A DNA stretch of 64,000 nt from contig MHZT01000044.1 in assembly GCA_001828855.1 (NCBI GenBank), forward strand, positions 1 to 64,000. The letters run 5' to 3'. The notes below the pieces were generated by a model. It did no database searches. It had not been told where the DNA came from and saw nothing but the letters and a program-made list of their open reading frames with translations. Below, in pieces: positions 18,655-27,683 of this stretch. Origin of the DNA: Rhodobacterales bacterium RIFCSPHIGHO2_02_FULL_62_130. Lineage in GTDB: Bacteria; Pseudomonadota; Alphaproteobacteria; Rhodobacterales; Rhodobacteraceae. Position 1 is the first letter of the stretch. Each line of letters begins with the position of its first letter. The translations under genes were made by a program, and so were the position numbers.

Positions 18655-19182
18655 ATGGCATCGTCAGACTCCGCCACTGGTTTTATCAAGCGTAATCGTC
18701 CCCCGCGCGTGCAGATTTCTTACGCTGATCCGATCGAATCCAACAAACAGGTTGAGCTTCCCTTTGTTATGGGGGTGTTTTCGGACCTGTCGGGCAACGC
18801 CTCCAAGGTGGAGAAACCCGCCTTCAATGACCGGGAATTTACCCAAGTATCGTCCGACACTTTGGATGACTACATGGAAAGCGTTTCGCCCGGTCTGGCG
18901 ATCAATGTGGAAAACACGTTGGACCCGGAACAGGGCGGCAAGCTTTCGGTCAATCTGAACTTCAAGAAGATGGCCGACCTTAGCCCCGGCGAGATCGCGC
19001 GTCAGGTGCCTGCCCTTAGCCAACTGCTTGAGGCCCGCCAGCAACTTGCCAACCTTCAGCGCTATATGAACGGCAAGACCGGCGCGCAGGATCAGTTGAA
19101 AGCGCTGCTGTCCGACCCGAAACTGATGGCCGCGCTGGAAGAGCGCCGCGCCAAGACCACAGATGGCAAATCCGAAGAATAA
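18655..19182 (+). CDS. tssB: T6SS sheath small subunit TssB (VipA)
   Basis: 175 residues, normal length. N-terminal conserved block with RNRPPRVQISYADP and LPFVMGVFSDLSGN, and the central YMESVSPGLAINVEN. The C-terminal helix (LEARQQLANLQRYMNGKTGA) matches the part that packs against TssC and is exposed to ClpV. A strong ribosome site TTAGGAGA precedes the ATG at 18655. With TssC it forms the contractile sheath. Confidence 0.95.
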   Translation: MASSDSATGFIKRNRPPRVQISYADPIESNKQVELPFVMGVFSDLSGNASKVEKPAFNDREFTQVSSDTLDDYMESVSPGLAINVENTLDPEQGGKLSVNLNFKKMADLSPGEIARQVPALSQLLEARQQLANLQRYMNGKTGAQDQLKALLSDPKLMAALEERRAKTTDGKSEE

Positions 19183-19251
19183 TTGACCGGCAGTCCGGTG
19201 CCGTTTCGGGGCCGGACCCTCTTTTTCGAATAAAATGATCGGGACAAGACG

Positions 19252-20739
19252 ATGGCAACAGAGTTTGAAAAGGAAGTCGGCAGTTCGGGCGCGCTTAGCG
19301 AGCTGGATGAGTTTTCGGCGATCCTGAAGCAGAATTTCAAACCGCGCAGCGATGTGGCGGCAAAAGAAGTGGAAAACGCCGTCGGCACCTTGGTGCGCGA
19401 GGCGCTTTCCGATGACAGCCTGATTACGGATGACATTCTGGACACCATCGATGCGATGCTGGCCAAGATCGATGAAAAACTGTCGGCGCAGATCAACCAG
19501 ATTATCCACAATCCGGAATACCAAAAGCTGGAAAGCGCGTGGCGCGGTCTGGCCTATACGGTGAACAACACCGAATCGGATGCCTCGCTGAAGGTGCAGG
19601 TGTTCAACGTGTCCAAGGCCGAGCTGGACCGCGAATTGCGCGGCTATCCGGGGGCCAAGTGGGACCAAAGCCCGCTGTTCAAGAAGGTCTATGAAGCCGA
19701 ATTTGGCCAGCTTGGCGGCCAGCCCTTTGGCGCCCTGATCGGGGATTTCTACTTCGACCATTCGGCTTCGGATGTGCGTCTGCTGCGCGATCTGGGCAAG
19801 ATTGCTGCCTCGGCACATGCGCCGTTCATCTCGGCGGCGGCACCGACCCTGCTGGGTATGGATAGCTGGAACGAGCTTGGCAATCCGCGCGATCTGTCCA
19901 CGGTGTTCGATACGCCGGATTACGCGGGCTGGAATTCGCTGCGCGATTCCGAAAACTCGCGCTATCTGGCGATCACCTTGCCGCGCGCGCTGGCGCGGTC
20001 GCCCTATGGCCAGAATGGCGAGCCGGTGGACGAGTTCAACTTCGAGGAAACCACCGACGGGCATGAGGGCAAGCATTATGCCTGGATGAATGCGGCCCAT
20101 GCGATGGCCGTAAACATCAACCGCGCCCACAAGGAATATGGCTGGACGGTGCAGATCCGCGGCGTTCAGTCTGGCGGTGAGGTGACGAACCTGCCGGTGC
20201 ATAACTTTGACACCGGCGATGGCTCGACCGATATGAAATGCCCGACCGAATTTGCCATCAGCGACCGGCGCGAGGGCGAACTTTCGAGATCGGGTCTGAT
20301 CAGCCTTGTTCACCGCAAGAATACCGATCGCGCGGCCTTCATCGGCGCGCAAACCCTGTATCGCCCGAAAAAATATCAGGACGAACAGGCCACCGCTTCG
20401 GACAACGTGTCGTCGCGGCTGCCCTATATCTTTGCCGTGTCGCGGTTCAGCCATTACCTGAAATGCATGGTGCGCGACATGATCGGCTCTAACAAAGAGC
20501 GTGACCAGCTTCAGCGCGAATTGCAGACCTGGATCAGCAAATACGTTCATGGCGCGCCGTCCAGCGCGACAGAGCGTGAAAAGGCACTTCTGCCCTTGGC
20601 CGCCGCCAAGGTTGAAGTCATCGCGGACGAGGAAAACCCCGGCTACTACGTCGGCAAATTCTTCCTGCGCCCGCATTTCCAACTGGAAGGAATGGACATC
20701 GGCATGAGCCTTGTCTCAAGACTTCCGGGCAAAAAATAA
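19252..20739 (+). CDS. tssC: T6SS sheath large subunit TssC (VipB)
   Basis: 495 residues, standard size. Characteristic segments are ESAWRGLAYTVNNTESDASL, GQPFGALIGDFYFDHS, FDTPDYAGWNSLRDSENSRY and VSSRLPYIFAVSRFSHYLKC. The C-terminus (EENPGYYVGKFFLRPHFQLE) is the usual TssC end. It polymerises with TssB around the Hcp tube. It lies 69 bases after tssB and is followed by a palindromic stretch before hcp. Confidence 0.96.
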   Translation: MATEFEKEVGSSGALSELDEFSAILKQNFKPRSDVAAKEVENAVGTLVREALSDDSLITDDILDTIDAMLAKIDEKLSAQINQIIHNPEYQKLESAWRGLAYTVNNTESDASLKVQVFNVSKAELDRELRGYPGAKWDQSPLFKKVYEAEFGQLGGQPFGALIGDFYFDHSASDVRLLRDLGKIAASAHAPFISAAAPTLLGMDSWNELGNPRDLSTVFDTPDYAGWNSLRDSENSRYLAITLPRALARSPYGQNGEPVDEFNFEETTDGHEGKHYAWMNAAHAMAVNINRAHKEYGWTVQIRGVQSGGEVTNLPVHNFDTGDGSTDMKCPTEFAISDRREGELSRSGLISLVHRKNTDRAAFIGAQTLYRPKKYQDEQATASDNVSSRLPYIFAVSRFSHYLKCMVRDMIGSNKERDQLQRELQTWISKYVHGAPSSATEREKALLPLAAAKVEVIADEENPGYYVGKFFLRPHFQLEGMDIGMSLVSRLPGKK

Positions 20740-20752
20740 CCCGGTCCCTTTG

Positions 20753-20768
20753 TGGGTCAGGTGACCCA
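20753..20768 (+). promoter_or_regulatory. Palindromic hairpin between tssC and hcp
   Basis: TGGGTCA-GG-TGACCCA is a perfect dyad (7-base arms) 13 bases after the tssC stop and 30 bases before hcp, which has the strong ribosome site AAAGGAGAA. It has no U-tract, so it is more likely an RNA-processing or 5'-stabilising element, or an operator, than a terminator. It could help raise Hcp output above that of the sheath genes. Confidence 0.5.
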
Positions 20769-20798
20769 TAGAGTATTGATTATAAAAGGAGAACTATC

Positions 20799-21287
20799 AT
20801 GGCTGTAGAAATTTTCCTCGAGCTGCCCGATGTTGAAGGTGAGTCGCTGAAAAGCGGTTTCGAAGGCAAGATCGACATTCTGCAATATTCCTGGGCATCG
20901 TCCCAGTCGGCCACCCGCCACAGCGGCACGGGCGGCGGCAGCGGTCAGGCCAACGTCGGCGACATCCATTTCTCGAAGTATCTGGATAAATCGACCCCTG
21001 TGCTTTTCAAGACCCTGCTGATGGGCAAGCACTATGACACCGGCACCCTGACGGTTCGCAAGGTTACCGGCGGCAAGCCGCTGGATTATCTGGTGATCAA
21101 GCTGGAAGAGGTCATCATCTCGAGCTACCAGACCGGCGGTGGCGCGGGCGGGGATGACCGCATCATTGAGAACATGTCGCTGAACTTCCGCAAGTTCGAC
21201 ATGATTTACACCGTGCAAGAAGGCAAGGGTGCTGGCTCGGCTCAGGTGCCGGTGTCTTACGACATCGCCGTCGGCCCCGAGGCATAA
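20799..21287 (+). CDS. hcp: T6SS tube protein Hcp (TssD)
   Basis: 162 residues, the normal Hcp size. It begins MAVEIFLELPDVEGES, then has IDILQYSWASSQ, STPVLFKTLLMGKHYDTGTL and the C-terminal NMSLNFRKFDMIYTVQE. Hcp forms stacked hexameric rings that make the inner tube and carry small effectors. The ribosome site AAAGGAGAA is the strongest in the T6SS locus, as expected for a bulk structural protein. It follows tssC, with a palindrome in between. Confidence 0.96.
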   Translation: MAVEIFLELPDVEGESLKSGFEGKIDILQYSWASSQSATRHSGTGGGSGQANVGDIHFSKYLDKSTPVLFKTLLMGKHYDTGTLTVRKVTGGKPLDYLVIKLEEVIISSYQTGGGAGGDDRIIENMSLNFRKFDMIYTVQEGKGAGSAQVPVSYDIAVGPEA

Positions 21288-21395
21288 GACCCCGATCCGA
21301 TCACCGTGCAGGGCGTGCAAGCGCGCCCTGCATCGCTTGGCAGGCGGCATCCTGCGATGTCGCAGAAATGCCGGTTCCTGCAACGCGAGTGCTTG

Positions 21396-21953
21396 ATGAA
21401 AGAGCGAAGCGACGGCTATTTCCAGATCTCGCTTATGAACGTGTTTCGACAGGCAGCTCGGGAACGCGATGCAAGCAAAGACGACACAACCGTCACCGCT
21501 GACGGCGGACGGATGCTGTCCACCCGCAGCGTCGAGCGGCGCGAGGGGGCAAGCCAAGCCACCCTGCGCGACCATCTGGCCCGCGATCTGAGCGGGCTAC
21601 TTAGCACGATCAATCTGGAATCCGCGCTTGACCTTGATGGGCTGGATCATGTGCGCGCCTCGGTGCTGAATTATGGCATGCAGGATCTGACCCGCCTGAC
21701 CACCGAGGACATCCGCACCCTGCGCCTGTCGCGCGATTTGCGGGATTCGCTTTTGGCACATGAGCCGCGGTTGATTGCGGACAGCCTTGTCGTCAAGCTT
21801 CGCAAAGGCGGAGGAGATCGGAACCAGCGGGTTTGCTTTGATATTCAGGCCGAGATGTCGGCGCGCCCCGTTGATGTGCCGCTTGAGTTCGAGGCCGAAA
21901 TTGACACCGGAGCAGGCAAAGTGGCGCTGACAAATCTGGTGGTGCGGGGATGA
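21396..21953 (+). CDS. tssE: T6SS baseplate wedge protein TssE
   Basis: GP25-like lysozyme-family baseplate protein (no enzymatic role in T6SS). 185 residues if the ATG at 21396 is used (MKERSDGYFQ); the ATG at 21435 (MNVFRQAARE) is an alternative, and neither has a strong ribosome site. The core contains TLRDHLARDLSGLLSTINLE, VRASVLNYGMQDLTRL and the C-terminal DVPLEFEAEIDTGAGKV. It overlaps tssF by ATGA (21950-21953). The gap between hcp and this start (108 bases) contains no other feature seen. Confidence 0.88.
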   Translation: MKERSDGYFQISLMNVFRQAARERDASKDDTTVTADGGRMLSTRSVERREGASQATLRDHLARDLSGLLSTINLESALDLDGLDHVRASVLNYGMQDLTRLTTEDIRTLRLSRDLRDSLLAHEPRLIADSLVVKLRKGGGDRNQRVCFDIQAEMSARPVDVPLEFEAEIDTGAGKVALTNLVVRG

Positions 21954-23887
21954 ACCGCGCCTTTCTGGAAGCCTATAACCGCGAGCTTTCGCTGCTATAT
22001 GAAAGCGCGAAGGAGTTTGCCGAGGATTACCCCGGCATTGCCGAGCGGTTGGGTGGGCTGACGCAAGACAATCTTGACCCAGCCGTGGCCGGATTGCTGG
22101 AGGGGGCCGCCTTTATGGCCGCCCGTGTGCAGCTAAAGCTTGAGTCTGAATTCGAGACGTTCACCTCGGAATTGCTGGATCAGGTGTTGCCGAATTTCAT
22201 GGCACCGACCCCCAGCGCCATTCTGGCACAGGCCGAGCCGGTTTATGCCGATGACGAATTGGAAAAGGGCAAGACCTTTGCGCCGGGGGCCTATCTGGAC
22301 GCCCGCTATATTGACCGCGAGCAGCGGATTTCCTGCCGGTTCCGGCTTGCGGCACCTTTGGAATTGTGGCCGCTGCGGTTGTCGGGGGCCAAACTGGTCG
22401 CGGGACCAACGGCATTTCAGGCGATGGGGCTGGATGTTGGCGCGGGGATGGCGGGCGGATTGATCCTGTCTTTTCTGCGCCCGACCTCCAATACCGAGTT
22501 GGATCAACCGGGTAAGCCAGTTGCTAAAATTCAGGCCGATACGCTGCCGATCTATCTGGTGGGCGAGCCTGCCGAGACAATTGCTATTTATGAACATCTG
22601 TTCACCAACGCGACCCGCGCGACCCTGCGCTTTCTGAACAAGCATGGCGATCCGGTTTTCGTGCGGCTGGAGCCGGACTTTCTGGAGCAGTTGGGCTTTG
22701 CCGAGGACGAGGCGCTGTTCCCCGAAGACACCCATGTGTTCCGTGGCTTTTCCCTGCTGCGCGAGTTCTTCATGTTCCCGCAAAAATTTCTGGGCTTTCG
22801 CCTGCGCGGGCTGAAAAAGCTGTTCCCGATGATCCACGGATCGGCCTTTGACCTGATGATCGAGATGGACGCGGTGCGCCCCTCCTTGCCCGCGCGGATT
22901 ACACTGGACAATTTCCGGCTGTTCGCCGCGCCTGCCGTCAATCTGTTTGAGGAAAATTGCAGCTCGGTCAAGCTGGACACGCTGCGGCATGATTATCTGG
23001 TCAGTTCGGACAGCAGCCCCGCGTCGCATTACGAGGTGCATCGCATCCGTGAGGTCTTTGCCTATTACGCAGGGGTGCAGACGAAAATTCCCGTGCATCC
23101 GCTATATGGCCTGCCTGCCGATGTGATGCAGCCGCGTGAAGCGCTGTATTACACCGTCAAGCAGCGCCCGCGCCGCCTGAACGCCAAGGAAAAGCGGTTC
23201 GGGCAGGTGCAGGGCTATACCGGAACCGAGGCGTTCATCTCGATCTACGAGCCGGGTCATCTGGACAGCGAAGAACGGGTGAAGCGGCTTCAGATCAAAC
23301 TGCTGTGTTCAAACCGGCATCTGCCGCAATATCTGCCCATCGCCCAAGGTGGCGCAGATTTCAAGATGAACGATGATACCTCCCTGAGTCTGCGCTGTGT
23401 GGCCGGCCCCACGACGCCGCGGGAAAGCGTGATCCAACTGGAGCAAAAGGCTCCGCACCGCGCGCAAAGCGGGCCGGTGCATTGGCGGTTGCTCAGTTAT
23501 CTGTCGCTGAACGTGCTTGGCTTGGACAATCGCGGCAGCCGCGACGAGGCAGCGGCGCTGCGGGAATTGTTGTCACTGTTCACCGATATTTCCAGTCAGG
23601 TGACCGAGCGGCAGTTGCAGGGGTTGAAATCGGTGTCAGCGCGGCCTGTGGTGCGGACGATCCGGCGCGCGGGCGGCTATCATGCGGCGCGCGGCACCGA
23701 AGTGACGCTGCACTTTGACGAACGGGCGTTCGAAGGATCGGGCGTGTTCTTGCTTGGCGCCGTGCTGGACCGGTTCATGGCGGAATATGCCAGCGTCAAC
23801 AGCTTTACGCAGGTGGTGATCGAAACGGACCAGCGCGGCATTGTGAAAACATGGCCCGCCAGAACTGGACAGGGGCCGCTGCTATGA
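21950..23887 (+). CDS. tssF: T6SS baseplate protein TssF (ImpG/VasA)
   Basis: 645 residues. N-terminal signature FLEAYNRELSLLYESAKEFA and DYPGIAERLGG, followed by LLEGAAFMAARVQLKLESEF; C-terminal GVFLLGAVLDRFMAEYASVN and the usual VIETDQRGIVKTWPARTGQ end. With TssG and TssE it forms the wedge on which sheath and tube assemble. It is translationally coupled at both ends by ATGA overlaps (with tssE at 21950-21953 and tssG at 23884-23887). Confidence 0.95.
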   Translation: MNRAFLEAYNRELSLLYESAKEFAEDYPGIAERLGGLTQDNLDPAVAGLLEGAAFMAARVQLKLESEFETFTSELLDQVLPNFMAPTPSAILAQAEPVYADDELEKGKTFAPGAYLDARYIDREQRISCRFRLAAPLELWPLRLSGAKLVAGPTAFQAMGLDVGAGMAGGLILSFLRPTSNTELDQPGKPVAKIQADTLPIYLVGEPAETIAIYEHLFTNATRATLRFLNKHGDPVFVRLEPDFLEQLGFAEDEALFPEDTHVFRGFSLLREFFMFPQKFLGFRLRGLKKLFPMIHGSAFDLMIEMDAVRPSLPARITLDNFRLFAAPAVNLFEENCSSVKLDTLRHDYLVSSDSSPASHYEVHRIREVFAYYAGVQTKIPVHPLYGLPADVMQPREALYYTVKQRPRRLNAKEKRFGQVQGYTGTEAFISIYEPGHLDSEERVKRLQIKLLCSNRHLPQYLPIAQGGADFKMNDDTSLSLRCVAGPTTPRESVIQLEQKAPHRAQSGPVHWRLLSYLSLNVLGLDNRGSRDEAAALRELLSLFTDISSQVTERQLQGLKSVSARPVVRTIRRAGGYHAARGTEVTLHFDERAFEGSGVFLLGAVLDRFMAEYASVNSFTQVVIETDQRGIVKTWPARTGQGPLL

Positions 23888-24900
23888 CGGACGAAGGGCC
23901 GAAGACATCAGCCCGTCGCAAGGCGCTGTTGGCGGTTCCGGCCGATTTCGGGTTTCTGGCCCTGCTGCGCGAATTGGAGCGGGCCAGCCCCGACAAGCCC
24001 CGCATCGGGCGCAATCAGACCTTGAAGCAAGAGGTTGTCCGGCTGGGGCAGGAACCGTTTCAGGCCTTCCCTGCCTCGAACGTCAGCCAGGCCAATGCGC
24101 GCGACGATGGCCGGTTGCGGGTGCGGTCACATTTTCTGGGCTATTTCGGGCCACAGGGGGCGTTGCCGCTGAATGTCACCGAGGAGGTGGTGCAGTGGTA
24201 CAACCGCCGCGACGAGGCCTTTGTGCGGCTGGCGGATATTTTCACCAACCGCTTTCAACAGTTGTTCTTTCGGGCGTGGTCAGATTCGCGCGGGATCACG
24301 CAATATGACCATTCGGGCGGGGACCGGTTTCAGACCTATGTGGGGGCCTTTGTCGGGCTTGCCTCTCCGGCCCTGAAAAATCGTGGCGTTGTGCGCGATA
24401 TGGATCGCCTGCCCTTGGTGGGCCTTGCGATGGCGCGCACCAAAAGCCCGGTGCGCCTGCGTCAGATCATCGAGGCGCTGTGCCATGTGAAGGTGACGGT
24501 CGAGGAAAACATTCCGGTCTGGTTGCCGTTCGAACCCTCGGACCGCACGCGGTTGGGGATGGCGGGCAGTTCCTTGGGCCGCGATTGCAGGCTGGGGTCG
24601 CGGGTGCAATCGGTGAATGAAAAGATCCGCGTCGGCATCCGCACAGAAAGCCTTGCCGAATATCAAAGCTTTCTGCCCGGCGGCACCAATTTTGCCCGCC
24701 TGACAGAGCTTTTGTTCTGCTATCTTGGCCATGAAACCGAAGTGGAAATTGCGCCCTCACTACCTGCCGACCAGATCAAGGGCGTGGTTTTGGGCAAGGG
24801 CGCGGCCTTGGGTTGGACGGGGTGGATTGCCCCGCCAAAGCCGGAACCCGGAACCTACCGAAGTGACGCAGTTTTCGCGTCAGATCGCAGAACTGCCTGA
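23884..24900 (+). CDS. tssG: T6SS baseplate protein TssG (ImpH/VasB)
   Basis: 338 residues from the ATG at 23884, which overlaps the tssF stop; an in-frame ATG at 23851 inside tssF is less likely. Typical segments are FGFLALLRELERASPDKPRIG, LGYFGPQGALPLNVTEEVVQ and DHSGGDRFQTYVGAFVGLAS, with GSRVQSVNEKIRVGI later. Its role is in the baseplate wedge with TssF and TssE. It is followed 37 bases later by tssH. Confidence 0.93.
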   Translation: MTDEGPKTSARRKALLAVPADFGFLALLRELERASPDKPRIGRNQTLKQEVVRLGQEPFQAFPASNVSQANARDDGRLRVRSHFLGYFGPQGALPLNVTEEVVQWYNRRDEAFVRLADIFTNRFQQLFFRAWSDSRGITQYDHSGGDRFQTYVGAFVGLASPALKNRGVVRDMDRLPLVGLAMARTKSPVRLRQIIEALCHVKVTVEENIPVWLPFEPSDRTRLGMAGSSLGRDCRLGSRVQSVNEKIRVGIRTESLAEYQSFLPGGTNFARLTELLFCYLGHETEVEIAPSLPADQIKGVVLGKGAALGWTGWIAPPKPEPGTYRSDAVFASDRRTA

Positions 24901-24937
24901 ATTTATTAAAAAGACCAATAGCAAGAGGGATAGGAAC

Positions 24938-27574
24938 ATGGCCGATATCAGTATGGAAACCGTCGCCGGCAAGCTGAACCGGGTGGGCTATGACGCCTTC
25001 CTGCAATCGCTCCGCCATGCCAAGAACGAAGGCAACCGCAATGTCGAGCTGTCGCATTGGCTGTTCCATATCGCCGCCAATCCCAAATCCGATATTTCGG
25101 CCACGCTGAACCACTTCAAGCTGGACCGCGCCAAGCTGGTGAAAGACCTTGGCACGGTGATTGACGGGCTGCGGAAGAACGCGACCGAAATGCCTGCGAT
25201 TTCCGAACAGGTCACCGATATTCTCGATCGCGGCTGGCACTATGCGACGCTGCTTTTTGCCGAAGCGCAGATCCGCACGGGTCATGCGTTGGTGGCGGCG
25301 TTGAAGAACCAAAACCTGCGGCGCGAACTGGTGCAGATGTCGAAGGTGTTTGGCGAGATCAATGTCGAAACGCTGGTGAACGAGGCGCGCACAGCGTGGA
25401 AAGACAGCGATGAAGAAGACATGCGCCCGATGGACGGCACCGGCATTGGCCGCGCGCAGTCGGGCGCTGCTGCAGCGGGTGCGCCGGGGGGCGGGACGAC
25501 CGCGTTGGGGCGGTTCGCGGTGGATATGACCGAAGTGGCAGCATCGGGCAAGATGGACCCGATTGTCGGGCGGGACGAAGAAATCCGCCAGATCATCGAC
25601 ATCCTGCTGCGGCGTCGGCAGAACAACCCGATCCTGACCGGTGAGGCAGGGGTGGGCAAAACCGCCGTGGTCGAAGGCTTCGCGCAGCGGTTGGCTTCGG
25701 GCGAAGTGCCGCCGAAATTGCAGGGCAACAAGCTGTTCATGCTGGACATGGGGCTGATGCAGGCCGGTGCGTCGATGAAGGGCGAGTTTGAACAACGCCT
25801 GCGGTCGGTGATCGACGAGGTTCAGGCCTCACCCGTGCCGATCATCCTGTTCATCGACGAGATTCACACCCTGATGGGCGCGGGCGGGGCGGCGGGTACG
25901 GGCGATGCGGCCAACCTGCTGAAACCGGCGCTGGCGCGCGGCACCTTGCGCACGGTGGGGGCAACGACATGGATGGAATACGCCAAGTATTTCGAAAAAG
26001 ACCCCGCGATGACGCGGCGGTTCCAGCCGATCACGATTGACGAGCCGTCGATCGAAAAGGCCTGCTACATGCTGCGCGGCATCCTTGCGCCGATGGAAAA
26101 GCACCACGGCGTGCGGATCTCGGACGAGGCGGTTGTGGCGGCGGTGAACCTGTCGGCGCGCTATATCCCGTCGCGGCAATTGCCCGACAAGGCGGTGTCG
26201 CTGCTGGATACCGCCTGTGCGCGGGTGGCGATCAGCCAATCCACAACGCCTGCGCGGGTGCAGGATCTGAAGGTGAAGATCGGCGCGCTGGCCTCGGAAA
26301 TCGCGGCGAAAGAGGCGCAGCGCGATCTGGGTGAGGTGAACGAGGACCGCATCAAAGAGGCGATGTCGGAAAAGACCGACGCCGAGGCCCAGCTGATTGA
26401 GGCCGAAGGACTTTACGGCAATGAAAAGGGCATGGTCGATGAGATTCTGGCCCTGCGTGCCGCGCTGACCGAAGACGGCGCCGACAAGGACGCGCTGCGC
26501 GGGCAGTTGGCCGAAAAAACCCATATGCTGGAAGGCCATAACCCCGATGATCGCATGGTGTATTCCCATGTCGATGAACAGTCGGTGGCCACGGTGATCT
26601 CGGACTGGACGGGGATTCCTGCGGGGCGGATGGTGTCGGACGAATTGCAGTCGATCCTGACGCTGGCGGACCGGCTGAAAGAGCGGGTGATCGGGCAGGA
26701 TCACGGGCTGGAGATGATCGCCAAGCGGATCGAAACAGCCTCGGCAAAACTGTCAAACCCGAACAAGCCGATTGGCGTTTTCATGCTCTGCGGCCCGTCG
26801 GGTGTGGGCAAAACCGAAACCGCGCTGGCCTTGGCCGAGGCGGTGTACGGCGGCGAGCAGAACATCATCACCATCAACATGAGCGAATTCCAAGAGGCGC
26901 ATACCGTGTCGCTGCTGAAAGGTGCGCCCCCCGGCTATGTCGGCTATGGCGAAGGCGGGCGGCTGACCGAAGCGGTGCGGCGCAAGCCCTATTCGGTGGT
27001 GCTGCTGGACGAGGTGGAAAAGGCGCACTCTGACGTGCATGAGCTGTTCTTTCAGGTCTTCGACAAAGGCATCATGGAGGACGGCTCGGGCCGCAGCATC
27101 AACTTCAAGAACACGCTGATCCTGCTGACCTCGAACGTCGGCACCGAAGTGATCATGGACATGGCCGAAAAGGGCGAAACCCGCCCCGAGGTGGATGATC
27201 TGTCCGAGGCGATGAAGCCCTATCTGACCCGCGTCTTCCCGCCTGCCCTGCTGGGCCGGATCGTGACCATCCCTTACTTCCCGCTGTCGACCGAAGTGCT
27301 GTCGGGCATCGTCAAGCTGAAACTCAAGGCCATCGTGCGCCGGATGAAGGACAATCACGGCGCCAGCATGACCATCTCGCCCGAGGTGATGACCTTTATT
27401 GTCGATCAGTGCAAAGACCCGGATTCGGGTGGCCGCATGGTGGACAATATCATCACCAACACGATCCTGCCGGACCTGTCGCGCGAGGTGTTGTCGCGCA
27501 TGGTGGCGCAGACCGAGATGAAAGCGGTCGAGGTTGTGATGAAAGACGGCAAGATCGGCTACGATTTCAGCTAA
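24938..27574 (+). CDS. tssH: T6SS sheath-recycling AAA+ ATPase TssH (ClpV)
   Basis: 878 residues from the ATG at 24938, chosen because it follows AAGAGGGA and begins the ClpV N-domain ([20 protein letters not shown]). Upstream in-frame codons overlap tssG and are not part of it. Two AAA modules are visible: Walker [10 protein letters not shown] at 235-243 with [13 protein letters not shown], and Walker [10 protein letters not shown] at 619-627 with [12 protein letters not shown]. The middle region contains the family coiled coil. ClpV extracts contracted TssBC sheath for reuse. It is the last gene of the T6SS transcription direction and ends 15 bases before a large inverted repeat. Confidence 0.96.
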   Translation: MADISMETVAGKLNRVGYDAFLQSLRHAKNEGNRNVELSHWLFHIAANPKSDISATLNHFKLDRAKLVKDLGTVIDGLRKNATEMPAISEQVTDILDRGWHYATLLFAEAQIRTGHALVAALKNQNLRRELVQMSKVFGEINVETLVNEARTAWKDSDEEDMRPMDGTGIGRAQSGAAAAGAPGGGTTALGRFAVDMTEVAASGKMDPIVGRDEEIRQIIDILLRRRQNNPILTGEAGVGKTAVVEGFAQRLASGEVPPKLQGNKLFMLDMGLMQAGASMKGEFEQRLRSVIDEVQASPVPIILFIDEIHTLMGAGGAAGTGDAANLLKPALARGTLRTVGATTWMEYAKYFEKDPAMTRRFQPITIDEPSIEKACYMLRGILAPMEKHHGVRISDEAVVAAVNLSARYIPSRQLPDKAVSLLDTACARVAISQSTTPARVQDLKVKIGALASEIAAKEAQRDLGEVNEDRIKEAMSEKTDAEAQLIEAEGLYGNEKGMVDEILALRAALTEDGADKDALRGQLAEKTHMLEGHNPDDRMVYSHVDEQSVATVISDWTGIPAGRMVSDELQSILTLADRLKERVIGQDHGLEMIAKRIETASAKLSNPNKPIGVFMLCGPSGVGKTETALALAEAVYGGEQNIITINMSEFQEAHTVSLLKGAPPGYVGYGEGGRLTEAVRRKPYSVVLLDEVEKAHSDVHELFFQVFDKGIMEDGSGRSINFKNTLILLTSNVGTEVIMDMAEKGETRPEVDDLSEAMKPYLTRVFPPALLGRIVTIPYFPLSTEVLSGIVKLKLKAIVRRMKDNHGASMTISPEVMTFIVDQCKDPDSGGRMVDNIITNTILPDLSREVLSRMVAQTEMKAVEVVMKDGKIGYDFS

Positions 27575-27589
27575 CCCGCCGCGCCGCAT

Positions 27590-27670
27590 CATCTTGGCCT
27601 AAATACTCCCGCCGGAGGCTTCCGGCATTGGCGGCAGGTGCCTCCGGCGGGAGTATTTAGGGCCAAGATG
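27590..27670. repeat. Intergenic inverted repeat, copy 1 (complete), between convergent genes
   Basis: The left arm at 27590-27619 starts CATCTTGGCCTAAATACTCC, and the right arm at 27640-27670 is its reverse complement with one extra G; the loop is 20 bases. It sits between tssH (+) and the M23/transglycosylase gene (-). Two further, less complete copies lie at 33141-33204 and 59716-59740. The long stem could act as a bidirectional terminator or RNA stabiliser. I associate the motif with Rhodobacteraceae intergenic DNA; this is memory, not a search. Confidence 0.85.
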
Positions 27671-27683
27671 AATGCAAGAGCCT

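Noticed and set aside
24725-24937. Extended N-terminus for the TssH (ClpV) protein
   Set aside because: The extension overlaps tssG in another frame and lacks a ribosome site; ATG 24938 has AAGAGGGA and begins the known ClpV N-domain.
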